Shown: piece after piece, positions 15,178 through 26,267 of the stretch | Layout: each line of letters opens with the position of its first letter | Position numbering within the stretch: position 1 is the stretch's first letter | Assembly: GCF_014805685.1 (NCBI RefSeq) | Contig: NC_060886.1 | Coordinates: 21,785,108 to 21,849,107, forward strand | DNA length: 64,000 nt | From: Silurus meridionalis | Lineage: Eukaryota; Chordata; Actinopteri; Siluriformes; Siluridae | Direction of reading: 5' to 3' | The notes under the pieces: model-generated | The model's database searches: none | Seen by the model: only the letters and a program-made list of their open reading frames with translations | Told to the model about the DNA's origin: nothing | Position numbers and translations under genes: made by a program

Positions 15178-15668
15178 GCGCCTACTGCTGCTGATACGCG
15201 AGGTCTCTGTGCCGGGTCGCGACGGTCCAATCCTGTTCATCATCTACGTAAAGCCTGTGCTTCATCACAGACACATGCTCGTACAGTACAGGAGGCCGAC
15301 GTTACAGCCTGGCACTTCTCAGAAATGTTTCAGGTGTGATGAAAGTGGGCAGATCTGGCAGGGCAGGAGATAACCAGCATCAGAGGCTTCCTTTCACACG
15401 CCGCTGACACTGAACACGTCTGCACGGCTTCAGGTGAGACTCTCCAGACCCACGTTAGCAGACAGGGCTTATTGAGCCAAAGCACGCACTTCCTCTCTTT
15501 CTTCATCTCTTACTCTCGATCAACTCGCTAGGGTTGTCACGGTGTCAAGGTCGGTCCGGGTGTGTATGATCACCGCTAGGTTTTCAAATGACTCATTACG
15601 TATTTCGGTCGATGTTCACCCTTCATTGGTCACTATTTTATATAATAATAAACGTAAAAGGCCGTCTG

Positions 15669-15808
15669 ACAGGGTTTCTGCAGGTTTCATCAGGTCAAAT
15701 TTAACACTTTTAAAGACCTTTAAAAGACCATGAAGACATGAACATCAGAAAATTGAGACATGTTTACCAATATTCTATACCTAGAACAGCGGACTTTTAA
15801 GACCCTGT
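15669..15808. mobile_element. Short MITE-like element, ACAGGGT ends
   Basis: A 140-bp unit starts ACAGGGTTTCTGCAGG and ends TTTTAAGACCCTGT, giving 7-bp terminal inverted repeats ACAGGGT. Subterminal TTTAAAGACC-type motifs repeat inside (AAAGACCTTTAAAAGACC near 15711). It resembles a small non-coding repeat I know from other fish; the superfamily is uncertain. Confidence 0.5.
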
Positions 15809-17164
15809 AAAAAAAATAAAATAAAATAAAAAATAAAAGCAACTGAGGTATAAATTCAATTGTATCCTGGGTGGAAAAGAGCTTTTGTGTCTCAGTTTCA
15901 GTAAAAAAGACAATCAAATCTAAATATTGTCTAAGATTAATATGGCGTTTAGGTGGATCTTATGGCACGTTTTGAAGCTCGTACTGCATATAAACCAAGC
16001 TCAAATTGCAATACCTGCAACAACAGCTAGATGTGTATTAAAGAACAAATACACATTTGGAAATGTCTATAAATACCATCTTACATAACCGCTTGTGATC
16101 ATTTTATCATACTGTGTACATTTCAACCTACTGACAAGAACTTTAAGTTCATCTCTGCCAGCATCTCTTCTAAACCCCCCACCGCAACAACCATCCCCCA
16201 TGCCCCACCACCCCGCCTCTCCTGCCTCTGCTCGTTGTCTGTGCTTACATGCATCTTTTGTTCTCATGCTCTTTCTCCCGCACACTCTCCGTTCCGTCTC
16301 ATCTCCCGGCTGACAGAGTGACTGACTGCTGTTTTTAGGTTATGGACGGATCACAGCAGTGATGTTTACAAGGTGAAACCTCAGTGAACTCTCAGGTCGG
16401 GATGAAGAGCAGAGAGCTGCGTGTGTTGGAGAAGCTGGGTTCAGAGTGTCAAAGGTAATTCACTGGCTCTCTGCTTGAGCATTCTCCTGAGGGACACATT
16501 ACCTTTTGGCCTAAACCAACAGAGACACTCTGAGGTTAAAGACAGCATCGGGCCCCTGAAAGACCCTCTACCCACATACACAAACCTTGCACACAAACAG
16601 AAGCCCCTTCTAATAGAAAACCATATCAGCGTTCTCTCGATCAACCTTTCGGTCTGAACACTTGGGTAACAACAAATTCTTTTATTTTTTTTTATGCTAA
16701 ATGTTTTACAAGGCAATTAGTTCTTGCAAAAAAATCGTTTTTACAAGAAAGATATTTGAATCGAGTCTCACTTTGGGGAACACAGATACATCATCGGCCT
16801 TGTTTTAGCTGCGCAGAACTGTGATCCAAAAGGGAGAAAGCGCTAATCTTGGCTGTGTGTAGAACATAAACAAAAGAGCAAAGCCAGGTGAGCCAAGAAG
16901 CTGGAGGGAATGCTATAACTGTGCATTGTATAAATATGCATTGTGCTTTCTACTGTTTAAAGATGAAGGATAATTTTGCACAATTTAGCCAGCATAGTAG
17001 GGAGGGCCAACAACACCTTAGTGGTTACAGAAGTGGGCGTGGCTTAAACCACTGTACTACAATAACAACGTAGAAAGACGTGCAAAATAACTCAAAGGTA
17101 CGAGATTTGCTCTCTGTGCGCTAAATCGAGTGGCACATTTCGTGACACAAGTTTTAAATATCGT
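15809..17164. other. Intronic stretch, no gene seen
   Basis: A short C/A-rich segment sits at 16175-16215. No exon or repeat recognised. Confidence 0.5.
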
Positions 17165-17357
17165 TCTAACCTGGTGGACTTCAGATTGGAAGGTTGTGAA
17201 TTCAAATCCCAGCACCACCAAACTTACCACTGCTGGGCCCTTGAGCAAGAACCCTAACCCTCAACTGCTCAGATGTTTATAATGAGATCATTGAAAGTCG
17301 AACTGGATAAGAGTGTCTGCCAAATGCCATGACTAAATAAATAGAATAAATAAATAT
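17165..17357 (+). mobile_element. tRNA-derived SINE, 5'-truncated
   Basis: The segment AAGGTTGTGAATTCAAATCC is a degenerate tRNA-like B-box region. It is followed by the body TGCTGGGCCCTTGAGCAAGA and the 3' block TGGATAAGAGTGTCTGCCAA found in many fish SINEs, then an A/T-rich tail (AAATAAATAGAATAAATAAA). The A-box half is not recognisable. Confidence 0.7.
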
Positions 17358-19137
17358 ATTCACAAGCACTACACTACACAAAGTGTGCACAACAGAACAA
17401 TGAGACTAAATGAGAATTAGAGAAGCAAACCTTAAGTTAAAAACAGACTGTATACACTCACATTGGCTAAAGTTGTATTTATTGTTTTGGTCCCTTTGGC
17501 TGCCTTATTAGTCACTTGCTCAGTGGGGGTTTCTGATAACACTCTTCTCTCTCCCTGGAGCAGACGAGCAGCAGCTTTTTGTCACACGAGGATCAATATG
17601 CTCCAATCATCCCATAGAGAAATGAAGGGACAGAGTCACGGCCCCTACACACCCCTGCAGGCACACAACGGCTCCATCACAGATTGCTATCACAATAATA
17701 GTCTTTTCTATAGGGATACATTACAATATGCATACCTATTAGAATGCTATAGTCTTTAATTCTATTATCACAAAGCACATTTTACTATTGATTATATTAT
17801 TTACCTTAAATAGCTACTGCACATATTTACTGTCTACAGATTTATTTATTTATTGACTTAACATGTTCAACTTAATTTGTTTTTAAGTATAATTTGTCAC
17901 AATTCGTCATAAATTGCTGCCTTTTCACAATGCTATTTTTTGCACTACACACTGACAAAGCACCCCCCCCCCCCCCGCCCCTCACTTTCATATAACTATT
18001 ATACTGTTATATAACTATTATATTTATTATGTACTAAGAACACATGATGGCGCGATATTTTATAGAAAGTTATGTGGGTCAATATTTTATTTTAATTTGT
18101 AATATAGTACAGAAAAACCCGGCCTGGCAATTTACAGAGAATCAAATCTAATTTAATTAGGAGGAAGATCACCATGCAGAAGGACAGATGATCTGAAACT
18201 CTCTGTGAAAACTCTGATCAGAGGAAGGGTTAAGACTGAGCTCATCAAACTAAATGTGCATTTGTGCTCACTGATCTCATGCTTGAGATATTGGTGTGTG
18301 CTATTCTCTGTTCTGAGGTGAGACTGTGTATTTTTCTTTGTTGGAAATTCCAAGATCAAAAGATACACGATAGGTTGTGTAATAATAAATTTTGTTCTTC
18401 CTGTCAGAGTTCACGTCTCGATTCATCGCATTTGCTTAAGAGACATGAGCCACATGTTCCATGAGCTCACTTGTCCCACGTGTTAATGTATAAAGTGACG
18501 CACCCCAGAAACCTCAAGTGCGCCCTGGTTCTGTTTAGCCTTATCAAGGCAATCTTCATAGTAGAAACCCATTCAGAGACCCCAGTCAGATAAAAACCAG
18601 CATCATTTCACATCAAATTAACGCTCGCCCTGGTGTCAACACTCGCTGTCAGTGGGTCCCAAAAGCAGGTCAGGATGTGACTGAAGAAAAACCCAAAGGC
18701 ACCTTTACAAAACCGAATCCTCGCCCCTTTTCTCTTTTTTGTGGATATTTCAGCATAACTTGCATCCGACACTTGCCATCCTTCGCAGCACACGAGACTA
18801 TCTGGCAGGAAACGCTTAAAAAAGGTGAAATTGATTTTTTCCTCTTTGTGGCTTTCTGCTTTGCGAACTAATTGAAGTAATAAAACAAACCAGTAAAGCA
18901 TAAAATAGCATTAACGTACTGGTTTCATTGCGTTGATTTCACGGGTCATCATGAAGCTCAATGAAGGGGGAGGACACACTGCTGTGCTCTGACTATAGAG
19001 CCACAAATTCCACCGGTGTTCATGGATGGCTGGACGCTGAGCATTCACTCTCAACGCGGTGATAATCCACTTAGTGTGCCCGTATCGGTGGGCAAAGAGA
19101 GGCAGCCTCGGGGAAATACCATCACATCACTACAACT

Positions 19138-19139
<2 letters not shown>
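17358..19139. other. Intronic stretch with poly-C run
   Basis: AT-rich, with an uninterrupted C14 run at 17963-17976 and a duplicated TATAACTATTATA motif at about 17992-18023. No exon seen. Confidence 0.5.

Positions 19140-19201
<62 letters not shown>
19140..19201. repeat. (TG)n microsatellite
   Basis: About 31 uninterrupted TG units. Confidence 0.98.
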
Positions 19202-19204
<3 letters not shown>

Positions 19205-19989
19205 TGTGTATGCATTACCTTAATATTCAGACATCACGATATACAAAAAACAATATCTATACGTTTTCAGTTTATGCAAGTGGAAAAATATCACAAAGAA
19301 TTCCAAACTCTCCTAATTCTATTCCATCTTTACTGAATGAACCCAAATTCCCACAGTCTGACTTCTAAATCTAGTGGAAGGCATCCCCGGATGTAGTGTG
19401 CATGAGTACTAGGGTTTTTCAAGATATACATGATTACATGTATACAATGTTTAAAAGACGACACAACGTAAAGAATCAATTTATAATCTACTCATGGCTT
19501 TGAGCTTCAAATTTCAGTTTTGAAAAGAGAAATGAATACATCAGTATCAGTGTCCATGATTGTAAAGGACTTTTCCAGCCTTATATTGCTCTTTTTCCGT
19601 TATGTTGTGCCATGGTATGGATTTTGCTGTACCGTGGATACCGTTTACATATTTATGAATTTCGAAATTTGCATTTATATTGATTCGTTCAATCTGGAAC
19701 TTTTAACACTACTAATGACGATACAAAGTCGAGGCTAAACGTCTAACTTTTTGTCCTCTACTGTGTGCAACACCCTTCTACACAGATATTAGTAATCTAA
19801 CACAAAGCATAATACCAGTCCAAATAAACAGAGCACAGAACAGGATTTTTCGAGATATTCAAGTTAAAAAAAAAGGGTTTGTACCTGTAATTTAAACGAT
19901 TAATAAGAATAATTTTAATAAGTGAATTTTGTTTCCCGATATATCATCTGTATGGGATTGACAGTGGAATATATTGTGATGTTATTTAG
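19202..19989. other. Intronic stretch, no gene seen
   Basis: AT-rich sequence; two similar TTTTTC(A/G)AGATAT motifs occur at about 19414 and 19846 but no element could be defined. Confidence 0.45.
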
Positions 19990-20267
19990 CTCATGTTGCC
20001 AACCGCTAAAAGTTGGAGGTGCACATTTGTACAGGATGTCTTAGCACACTGGGGCATAACGTTTTCCCTGTCACATCCTGTTCCAGCATGGCAATGCCTT
20101 TGTGCACAAAGCCAGCACCTTGAAAATAAAGTACACATGGGTTGGAGAGGAAGATCTTGAGTGGTCTGAGGTTATTAGAACAGCAAAACTGGGATTTGAA
20201 TGGCATGTTCAAAAACACATACCGATCTTTTGATTTGTTTCCACAAATTTTTGCCTACATAGTGTAT
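19990..20267 (+). mobile_element. Tc1-like element relic, transposase sense on plus
   Basis: The 3' end TTTTTGCCTACATAGTGTA is the outer end of the same Tc1 family as the relic at 1.06 kb, in the opposite orientation. Inside, the plus strand reads LFQHGNAFVHKAST, matching the family's FQHDNAPVHKAS block: the second catalytic Asp has become Gly (codon 20090-20092). It continues TWVGEEDLEW. The 5' half of the element is missing and the DDE Glu region is deleted. Confidence 0.78.
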
Positions 20268-20330
20268 CTGTTAAATACATTTTCATGGTCTCAACTGGTC
20301 ACACCTTATGCCCTAAGAGAGTGTGTGGGT

Positions 20331-20338
<8 letters not shown>

Positions 20339-20382
<44 letters not shown>
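20339..20382. repeat. (TG)n microsatellite
   Basis: About 22 TG units, with imperfect TG and TATG copies on both sides (20320-20400). Confidence 0.96.
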
Positions 20383-20390
<8 letters not shown>

Positions 20391-21633
20391 GTGCGTATGA
20401 TCGCCCCCTCCCTCCCTGCACATCATAGAACTCTGAACAACTCAGCAGACGTGACAAACCGCATATTTACAGCCATGACCAATGAAAAAAAATAAAATAT
20501 TACTCTGTCAGCCGACACCTCGGCTGTGTTGCAGAAACGGGAGAATTTTGAGGTGGGCTCGGGAATGTCTGGATCGCAATGGACGAGGGGAAAATCCGCT
20601 GGCCAACGCATTAAACACGGTCACAAGCCCGTGTCTGCTATTACAACGTAACTTAAAACATAAGAGGGAGTTTTACAAGGCAACCAGAAGCGTAGGACAG
20701 AAACGCACACACACGCAACACTGCACAACCTCACACAGATCCATGTCTCCTTCACCTTTAACCTTCACCAAGTTTGGATTCCACTACACAGATTGTCCAA
20801 CCTCCCACACGTTATACGGCGCTGGGGGATGCCGGCACATGTTTTTCCCATTGCCTATGACATTTATGAGCCCGTGGCATAGGACGGAGCTTTGAGGTCA
20901 AACGAGACACATGCTCGAAATAATTACCACAGCCAAGCCTATTAAAAAAAACCCTGACAGAGAAATCAGATCACTTAAATTATTAGCTGTTTTCTCTGCC
21001 GCTGCGTGTAAAACTCGGTTCCAAACCTCGCCTCTTTGAGAGATGTGATTAGTATAGTATACCACGTCCCATATGCTGCAACGGGATGATGCAGATAGTA
21101 CATTTACCCTAACATGACAGCGAAACAAATCAGAGTCACACAATTATGCCGGAGGAGTCTGGAACACAATATATGAGACAGACAGACAGAGAGAGAGAGA
21201 GAGAGAGAAAGAGAAAGAGAAAGAGAGATAGGGCGAGAGAATTTACATCTTAACACTACACCATGTTCCTTCCATTACCAATCTCATTATCCTCCACACT
21301 TTAAAGCAATGAGAATCTGTCATTATTTTCCTCATTAACTTCTAAACAAAGGACCAGTCAAAGACGTCTGCTAAAACATCGACGCGTATAAACGAGGCTC
21401 TCGAGGCGGGCCAGACTGCCGATGGAATTTTAAACCTGGAACATTTTTAACGTCGGTGACACAGCTGTATCCGAGAAATCCTTCAAGTTCTGACAGTTCA
21501 ATCTAGTCTCTGCGTAAAGTTAAGAGCAGCTTCAGTGAACGGTGAAAAGCTGGTGGGGTTCAGATTCAGGGCTGATTGCAATTGTAAACAATGGGCTCCA
21601 CAGTCCTGTGGCGCATGTGCGTTTATGGAGGTA
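20383..21633. other. pard3b intron downstream of the exon
   Basis: First part (in the sense of transcription) of the intron that follows the pard3b exon. It contains the GA-rich array at 21180-21231. A search for the expected next-exon motif (RRSSDP) found nothing here or further left. Confidence 0.55.
21180..21231. repeat. (GA)n-rich imperfect microsatellite
   Basis: GACAGACA followed by GA units and three AAAGAG interruptions. Confidence 0.93.
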
Positions 21634-21639
21634 ACATAC
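21634..21639 (-). promoter_or_regulatory. 5' splice site (donor) of the pard3b exon
   Basis: GTATGT follows GCCA on the minus strand and is a strong vertebrate donor. It leaves the exon in phase 1. The frame stays open a few codons further before a stop at the TAA near 21621, as expected for read-through into an intron. Confidence 0.75.
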
Positions 21640-21844
21640 TGGCTTTAAGAGCGGAGGAGTTGACTTCGATCTCCCCTCCTCGGATTGGCTGGAAACACAC
21701 GAGTTCGGCATCGTAGGGCTCGGGGCTCGGCTGTCCTGGAGAGATGCCACCGTTTGTGCCGATGTGAACGACGCCGATGCTGCTGTTCCCAGGACTCGTC
21801 GTTCCCCTTTGCCGGGCCTCTTGTTCCTCATACACTGCGATCAG
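21640..21844 (-). CDS. pard3b: pard3b internal exon (Par-3 family polarity scaffold, partial)
   Basis: This is an internal coding exon of a Par-3 family cell-polarity protein. Par-3 proteins are PDZ scaffolds at tight junctions and the apical cortex that bind aPKC and Par-6. The exon encodes 68 codons plus one base. It starts LIAVYEEQEA, the last strand of the N-terminal oligomerisation (CR1, PB1-like) domain. A Ser/Pro/Gly-rich linker follows with SPGNSS and PSPEPYDAELV, and it ends FQPIRGGEIEVNSSALKA. From memory of the family, PARD3B has LIAVFEEQE and GGEIEVTPSALK at the same places, whereas PARD3 has LVAVFDEQD and SEIEVTPSVLRA, so PARD3B is favoured. The exon is bounded by a TTCAG acceptor and a GTATGT donor. 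The split last codon begins with A, which would suit the Asn of the Par-3 'RANM' junction. The linker appears longer than in mammals. The a/b fish paralog cannot be assigned. Confidence 0.85.
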
Positions 21845-21846
21845 CT

Positions 21847-21893
<47 letters not shown>

Positions 21894-21904
21894 ATCATTC
21901 AGTA
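21845..21904 (-). promoter_or_regulatory. 3' splice site of the pard3b exon, with CT microsatellite as pyrimidine tract
   Basis: On the minus strand the exon is preceded directly by CTTCAG (21850-21845). Upstream of that is an uninterrupted CT repeat of about 21 units, read as AG on the plus strand at 21849-21890. Just beyond the repeat is TACTGAA (near 21898-21904), a reasonable branch-point match about 55 nt from the acceptor. The branch-to-AG distance is therefore set mostly by microsatellite length. The acceptor is secure because of the reading frame that follows; the branch point is a guess. Confidence 0.75.
21849..21890. repeat. (AG)21 microsatellite abutting the pard3b acceptor
   Basis: Perfect AG repeat on the plus strand, CT on the transcribed sense (minus) strand. 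It ends four to five bases from the exon and supplies the pyrimidine tract of the 3' splice site. Confidence 0.97.
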
Positions 21905-22005
21905 CAAATACACACAATGTTCACATGCATGTGCAACTTCACACACCCAAACTAACACTTTCTAGCTGTGAAACACAAGCGGATTCTAGAAACTTCCAAC
22001 AAAAG

Positions 22006-22013
<8 letters not shown>

Positions 22014-22056
<43 letters not shown>
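22014..22056. repeat. Second (AG)n microsatellite upstream of the exon
   Basis: About 21 AG units preceded by an A-rich run, roughly 165 bp upstream of the pard3b exon in the sense of transcription. Confidence 0.97.
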
Positions 22057-22058
<2 letters not shown>

Positions 22059-22487
22059 TTCCTATTTAAACTGTTTAATGTGTGTTTTGAAACTCAAGAA
22101 TGTTTGCTTTGGACAATTTCTGCACTTTTCTCATTATTAGGAAGGTCAGAATGAGAAATAAAGGATATGCAAATGTAAATACCTCTTTAATAGCCAGATA
22201 GTTTGCTGACCAGTGAACCAGCCTGCATTTCCCACTAATAGTGTTTACCTAACGTAGCATGAGAAAGTACAGAGAGCAATCCAGTAGCAGAACAATGACA
22301 TAAATATAATAGATACCTTCTTTAAAATCCTTTACAGCCCAAGTCTATTTGTCAAGCTACTCGTTTCCTCATAAAATAAATCATGTTTGAGAAAAAACTA
22401 TTTAAGGCTCTTCTCCACACCTGTTTAAAGTACACCTTCTGGAGCAGCATGCTACACAAAGTAACCGAGTCTGCATTTAGATCTTTA

Positions 22488-22492
<5 letters not shown>
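22057..22492. other. Intronic stretch, no gene seen
   Basis: pard3b intron upstream of the exon; nothing recognised. Confidence 0.5.

Positions 22493-22541
<49 letters not shown>
22493..22541. repeat. (TG)n microsatellite
   Basis: About 24 uninterrupted TG units. Confidence 0.98.
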
Positions 22542-22542
<1 letters not shown>

Positions 22543-23978
22543 CTTGGATGTACAAACATTAACACAGAGAAAGTGGAGTGTGCTGGAAAAAGCCAGAGGC
22601 TTCCTGCCTGCAAGGCCAAGTATGAACAAAACAACATGGAATTATCTAAATAAAACACTAACCGGGGTAGAGGGTTTAAGAAGTGTGACAAAGTGGGAGT
22701 TCATGCACTAGAAAAGAAAAGAGTGATGAAGTGCAGCAGAGAGCCTGAGAAAGAGACAGAGAGAATGAGGGAAAAAAAAAAATGAAACAGGGAGGGAGCC
22801 AGAAGCCTAATGACAAAAGCAGTTGGCAAACCATCTATTCATTATCTTCCCCTCTGCTTCATCTTCATTTAACAACCTTCTTTTCATGTGTCACATGCAA
22901 TCGTAACACGGCCCTCCGTCTATTCTCTCTCCAGCCATCCCCCAGTCCATCAATCCACCCATCAATCCATCCATCCATCCATCTGTTCATCCATTTAGTC
23001 CGATTCTGATCATTTTCCTTTATTAGATTTTACATGATGAAGGTAGAGAAAGACAGAGCGGAAACAGGAAAGAGAGAAAGGGACAGAGAGAGCAAGAGAG
23101 AGAAAGAGATCAGCTGGGATATGATCTGTGTTGAATGGTAGTGATTTATTCAGAGAGGTAGGAGAGGAGTGCAGCACTTCCTCCATGCTACAGGAGGAGA
23201 GAGCATGGAGCAGTACAAATGTCATTAATCAGCACCGGCAGAGGAAGAGAAAGCGAGGGATAGCAGCGAACCAAGAGTGAGAGTGATGGAAAAGCACGGC
23301 AAGCCGGGATAATCCAACATTACCATTCGTCTTTACTCGGGGGTTCAACATTGTGCCAGTAGAATAAACGGGGTTTAGTATTCTGCTCATACAGCAACAC
23401 GTGAACAAATACTACAGGCTGACTGATTAAACGGTTACAGGTAGCGTCAGTGATTTTCAACTGTAGCTGCTTTGAAATTCAGGATTCAAACAAAAGCACA
23501 GCCTTCAGGGACCTTGTGCTTCATGCTAATTCATCTTTAGTTTCAAAATAGTGCAGGCAAAAAAAAGAAAGGAAAAAAAAGGGAAATTTTCTTTCTATAA
23601 AAACAATAAAATAAATGAAACTGTAACTCATTTTTAACTGCTTCGACTTTACGCAGAATCTGAATCAAATATTCATGATACAAAATAGGGAATAGAGGTG
23701 GCCTGGAAATTTTTGGACTCTGTGTACTTAACATATGCAGAAATGATTCAGATCTTTAACCTTGAAAATCGATTTTTGTTCAGCTCGCACCACGTCCTCC
23801 TTTACTGCTACTCTCCTGCTATTTTTAAAAAAACCTGCAGTGATCTGTATAAGCAGTACTTCAGGAATTAACGGCAATTCTTAAAACTATCATAGCTGCT
23901 AAAAGCTGTCCGGCACCGGCAGATAAACATCCAGAACAACGCAAACAATTTTGCCCGAAAATGAGTGCATGAGTGAAC
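22542..23978. other. Intronic stretch with short simple repeats
   Basis: Contains an ATCC array (about 22944-22993) and a GA-rich purine tract (about 23038-23112). No exon seen. Confidence 0.5.
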
Positions 23979-24035
23979 GAATGAATGAATGAATGAATGA
24001 ATGAATGAATGAATGAATAAATAAATAAATAAATA
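23979..24035. repeat. (GAAT)n-(AAAT)n compound microsatellite
   Basis: About ten AATG units pass into about five AAAT units, which looks like one array diverging by G-to-A change. Confidence 0.95.
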
Positions 24036-24675
24036 GATAAGCCAAGGTGATTTATGAAAATGTTTTTGTTTATTGGTTTAAAGCCAAAATTAGTTTGGAA
24101 CAACTTGTTTGCAAATAATATTTTAATTCCATCTCAAAAATGGGAATAAATCAACATAATGTGCAAAGACCCTCCAGCCTTCAGTGTTCACCAAACATAC
24201 AGCGAGGTTTTGGTTTTATTGTTTGGATGCTGGAGATCAGGAGAGTCCACTAAAGACTGCTTGAATGTGAAAAGAATATGAAGAACCGCCAACCTGATTT
24301 TTAAATCAACTCCAATTTACAGTTACTTTAAAAGTAAAAAAATTAAAAAAAGAAATAAATAAGAAAAAGAAAGGTTTGGTATATTAACCTTTGTTTAAAA
24401 AAATAAATTAAAAAAAAAAAAAAAAAAAAAAAGGGAGCTGGGTTTGTTTCTTCACGCTGTAATTGATACAGAAAATAAAAGCGCGATTAAAGTCACGTGC
24501 CTGGAGTAGTGACCGACTCGATAGAGCAAGTCATTTAAATCGAGGCCATTCCATCAGTGTACCAGCCTCCTACTTGAACTCTCGCTCACCCGTACACAGC
24601 CAGAACAACCCTCTCGTGTGCTCTACATTAATGAACATGCTTATTGACTAAACTACTAGACCTGGACTGAGACTG

Positions 24676-24676
<1 letters not shown>
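24036..24676. other. Intronic stretch with A-rich tract
   Basis: A-rich from about 24330 and a pure A-run at 24411-24432. No gene seen. Confidence 0.5.

Positions 24677-24731
<55 letters not shown>
24677..24731. repeat. (AC)n microsatellite
   Basis: About 27 uninterrupted AC units. Confidence 0.98.
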
Positions 24732-24732
<1 letters not shown>

Positions 24733-25961
24733 CTGTAAGCCTCACCGTGTCCTCACACATCACAGGGATCCAAACTTCAAGTGCTTAGACAAGAAAACTG
24801 GATCAATAACTGGTTATGAAGCGGGGCTGGTGGTGATGCCGTACTCCGCTCCTCATTCCAATTCTGAATAACCGCTAAGAACTCGAGCGGCGGTATATGT
24901 GTGCTATACTCGTCACCTGGGAGGCATCGCGGTTCGGATTTACAAAAGGTCCTGGAGAAGGCGAGCTCATCGATATCCGATTCAGCAGGAGCTCGAGTGG
25001 CACGGTCCTGCTGCAGTGCTTAATGACTGTTATTTCTGCAGGCTGTAGAGGTGTTAATTAGCGAGGATGACAAAAAACTGCAGGAAGGCCAAGATGGAGA
25101 GATCTCGTTATATAGCCTGCTGCAGAAGTGCTGAGTCGCATGCAACCTTCCCGTGCGTGCACGCAGGTGCGTCGCTGGTTAAACTACATCCGACAACGGA
25201 ATCAGAACCTGTCGAGCACAATAACACAACTGCCCACCATTAGGCAAGCAGGAGACTAAGAAAGAAACACGTATGAGTCAGAGTGAGCGTGTGTTTTTCA
25301 GCTTTTCCACTCATCATCTGCACAGTCACAGTCTGCTTTCAGACAGGAGATCGAGTGAAGTGTCTGGGATCTGTTAGAATCTCACCTCTAGTCACTGACA
25401 TCAACAAAATATCCCATTATTAGATCAAATGCACCACTGCATGGCGATAGTGGAAAAATGGCTATACTATAGACATGATGCTTATTAGAAGTGATGCAGC
25501 AGCCAATAGGAGGGAGTTTAAGAGGGGAAATAATAATATTTTTTATTTGATAATTATTTAATTAATATATTAATCTTAATTATAATATTGCTGCGAAAAC
25601 AAGACACACGATTAAAAGCCTTCATGAATTAGGCCATAAATTGAGATCTTGGAACACATGATGAAATGTGATTGAAGAACTCGGGGAAAATTTAACTGGG
25701 ATCAGATCATAAGATGGTGTGACAACTGAAATTACACAGTAAAACAAAAGTACTATGAAGAAACAAATGTAATAATTAGGGAATAATGTGTAAGACACAT
25801 TTGTTTGTTTGTTTATTTGTTTGTGGGAAAGATTCATTCTGAGACAGGCCTGAAAACAACACTACATAACCAGAACACAATGCTACAAATGATTATGGGA
25901 CAAATGTCAGCAACACCTGAAATGTTTGGTGCGGGTTTAAAAATCAAACATTTACATCCAG

Positions 25962-25962
<1 letters not shown>
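24732..25962. other. Intronic stretch with a high-complexity block
   Basis: The part at about 24870-25210 is richer in CG dinucleotides than its surroundings and free of repeats. It includes an acceptor-like TTATTTCTGCAG ending at 25041, followed by a 30-codon open frame to TGA at 25132-25134. The frame matches no protein I know. A TTTG array lies at about 25800-25825. Confidence 0.4.

Positions 25963-26035
<73 letters not shown>
25963..26035. repeat. (GT)n-(TA)n microsatellite
   Basis: About 32 GT units followed by four TA units. Confidence 0.97.
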
Positions 26036-26267
26036 TCAGCCATTCACAACATATACAATGTTGCAGAAGCTGAATAACAGTCCAATGATGCAAAGTACTT
26101 TGAGAATCTTTAAGAACCCAAACTAAAAGAGTGAAGACAAAATTAATTAATAAAAGAACAAAACACAAATATAAAGAAGTCCAGAGATCAAGAAGTAATA
26201 CAAAAAACAGACAAAGGAAAAGTATATGCAAAGAAAAATAGCATTATCTTAGACATAGTGTGAAGCA

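Noticed and set aside
15531..15640. GGGTTGTCACGGTGTCAAGG as a possible hAT end
   Set aside because: No matching opposite end and no transposase remnant nearby.
20423..20611. Minus frame with a CDPDIPEPTSKF segment, considered as the next pard3b exon
   Set aside because: It lacks the RRSSDP motif and has no acceptor in the right place; similarity was superficial.
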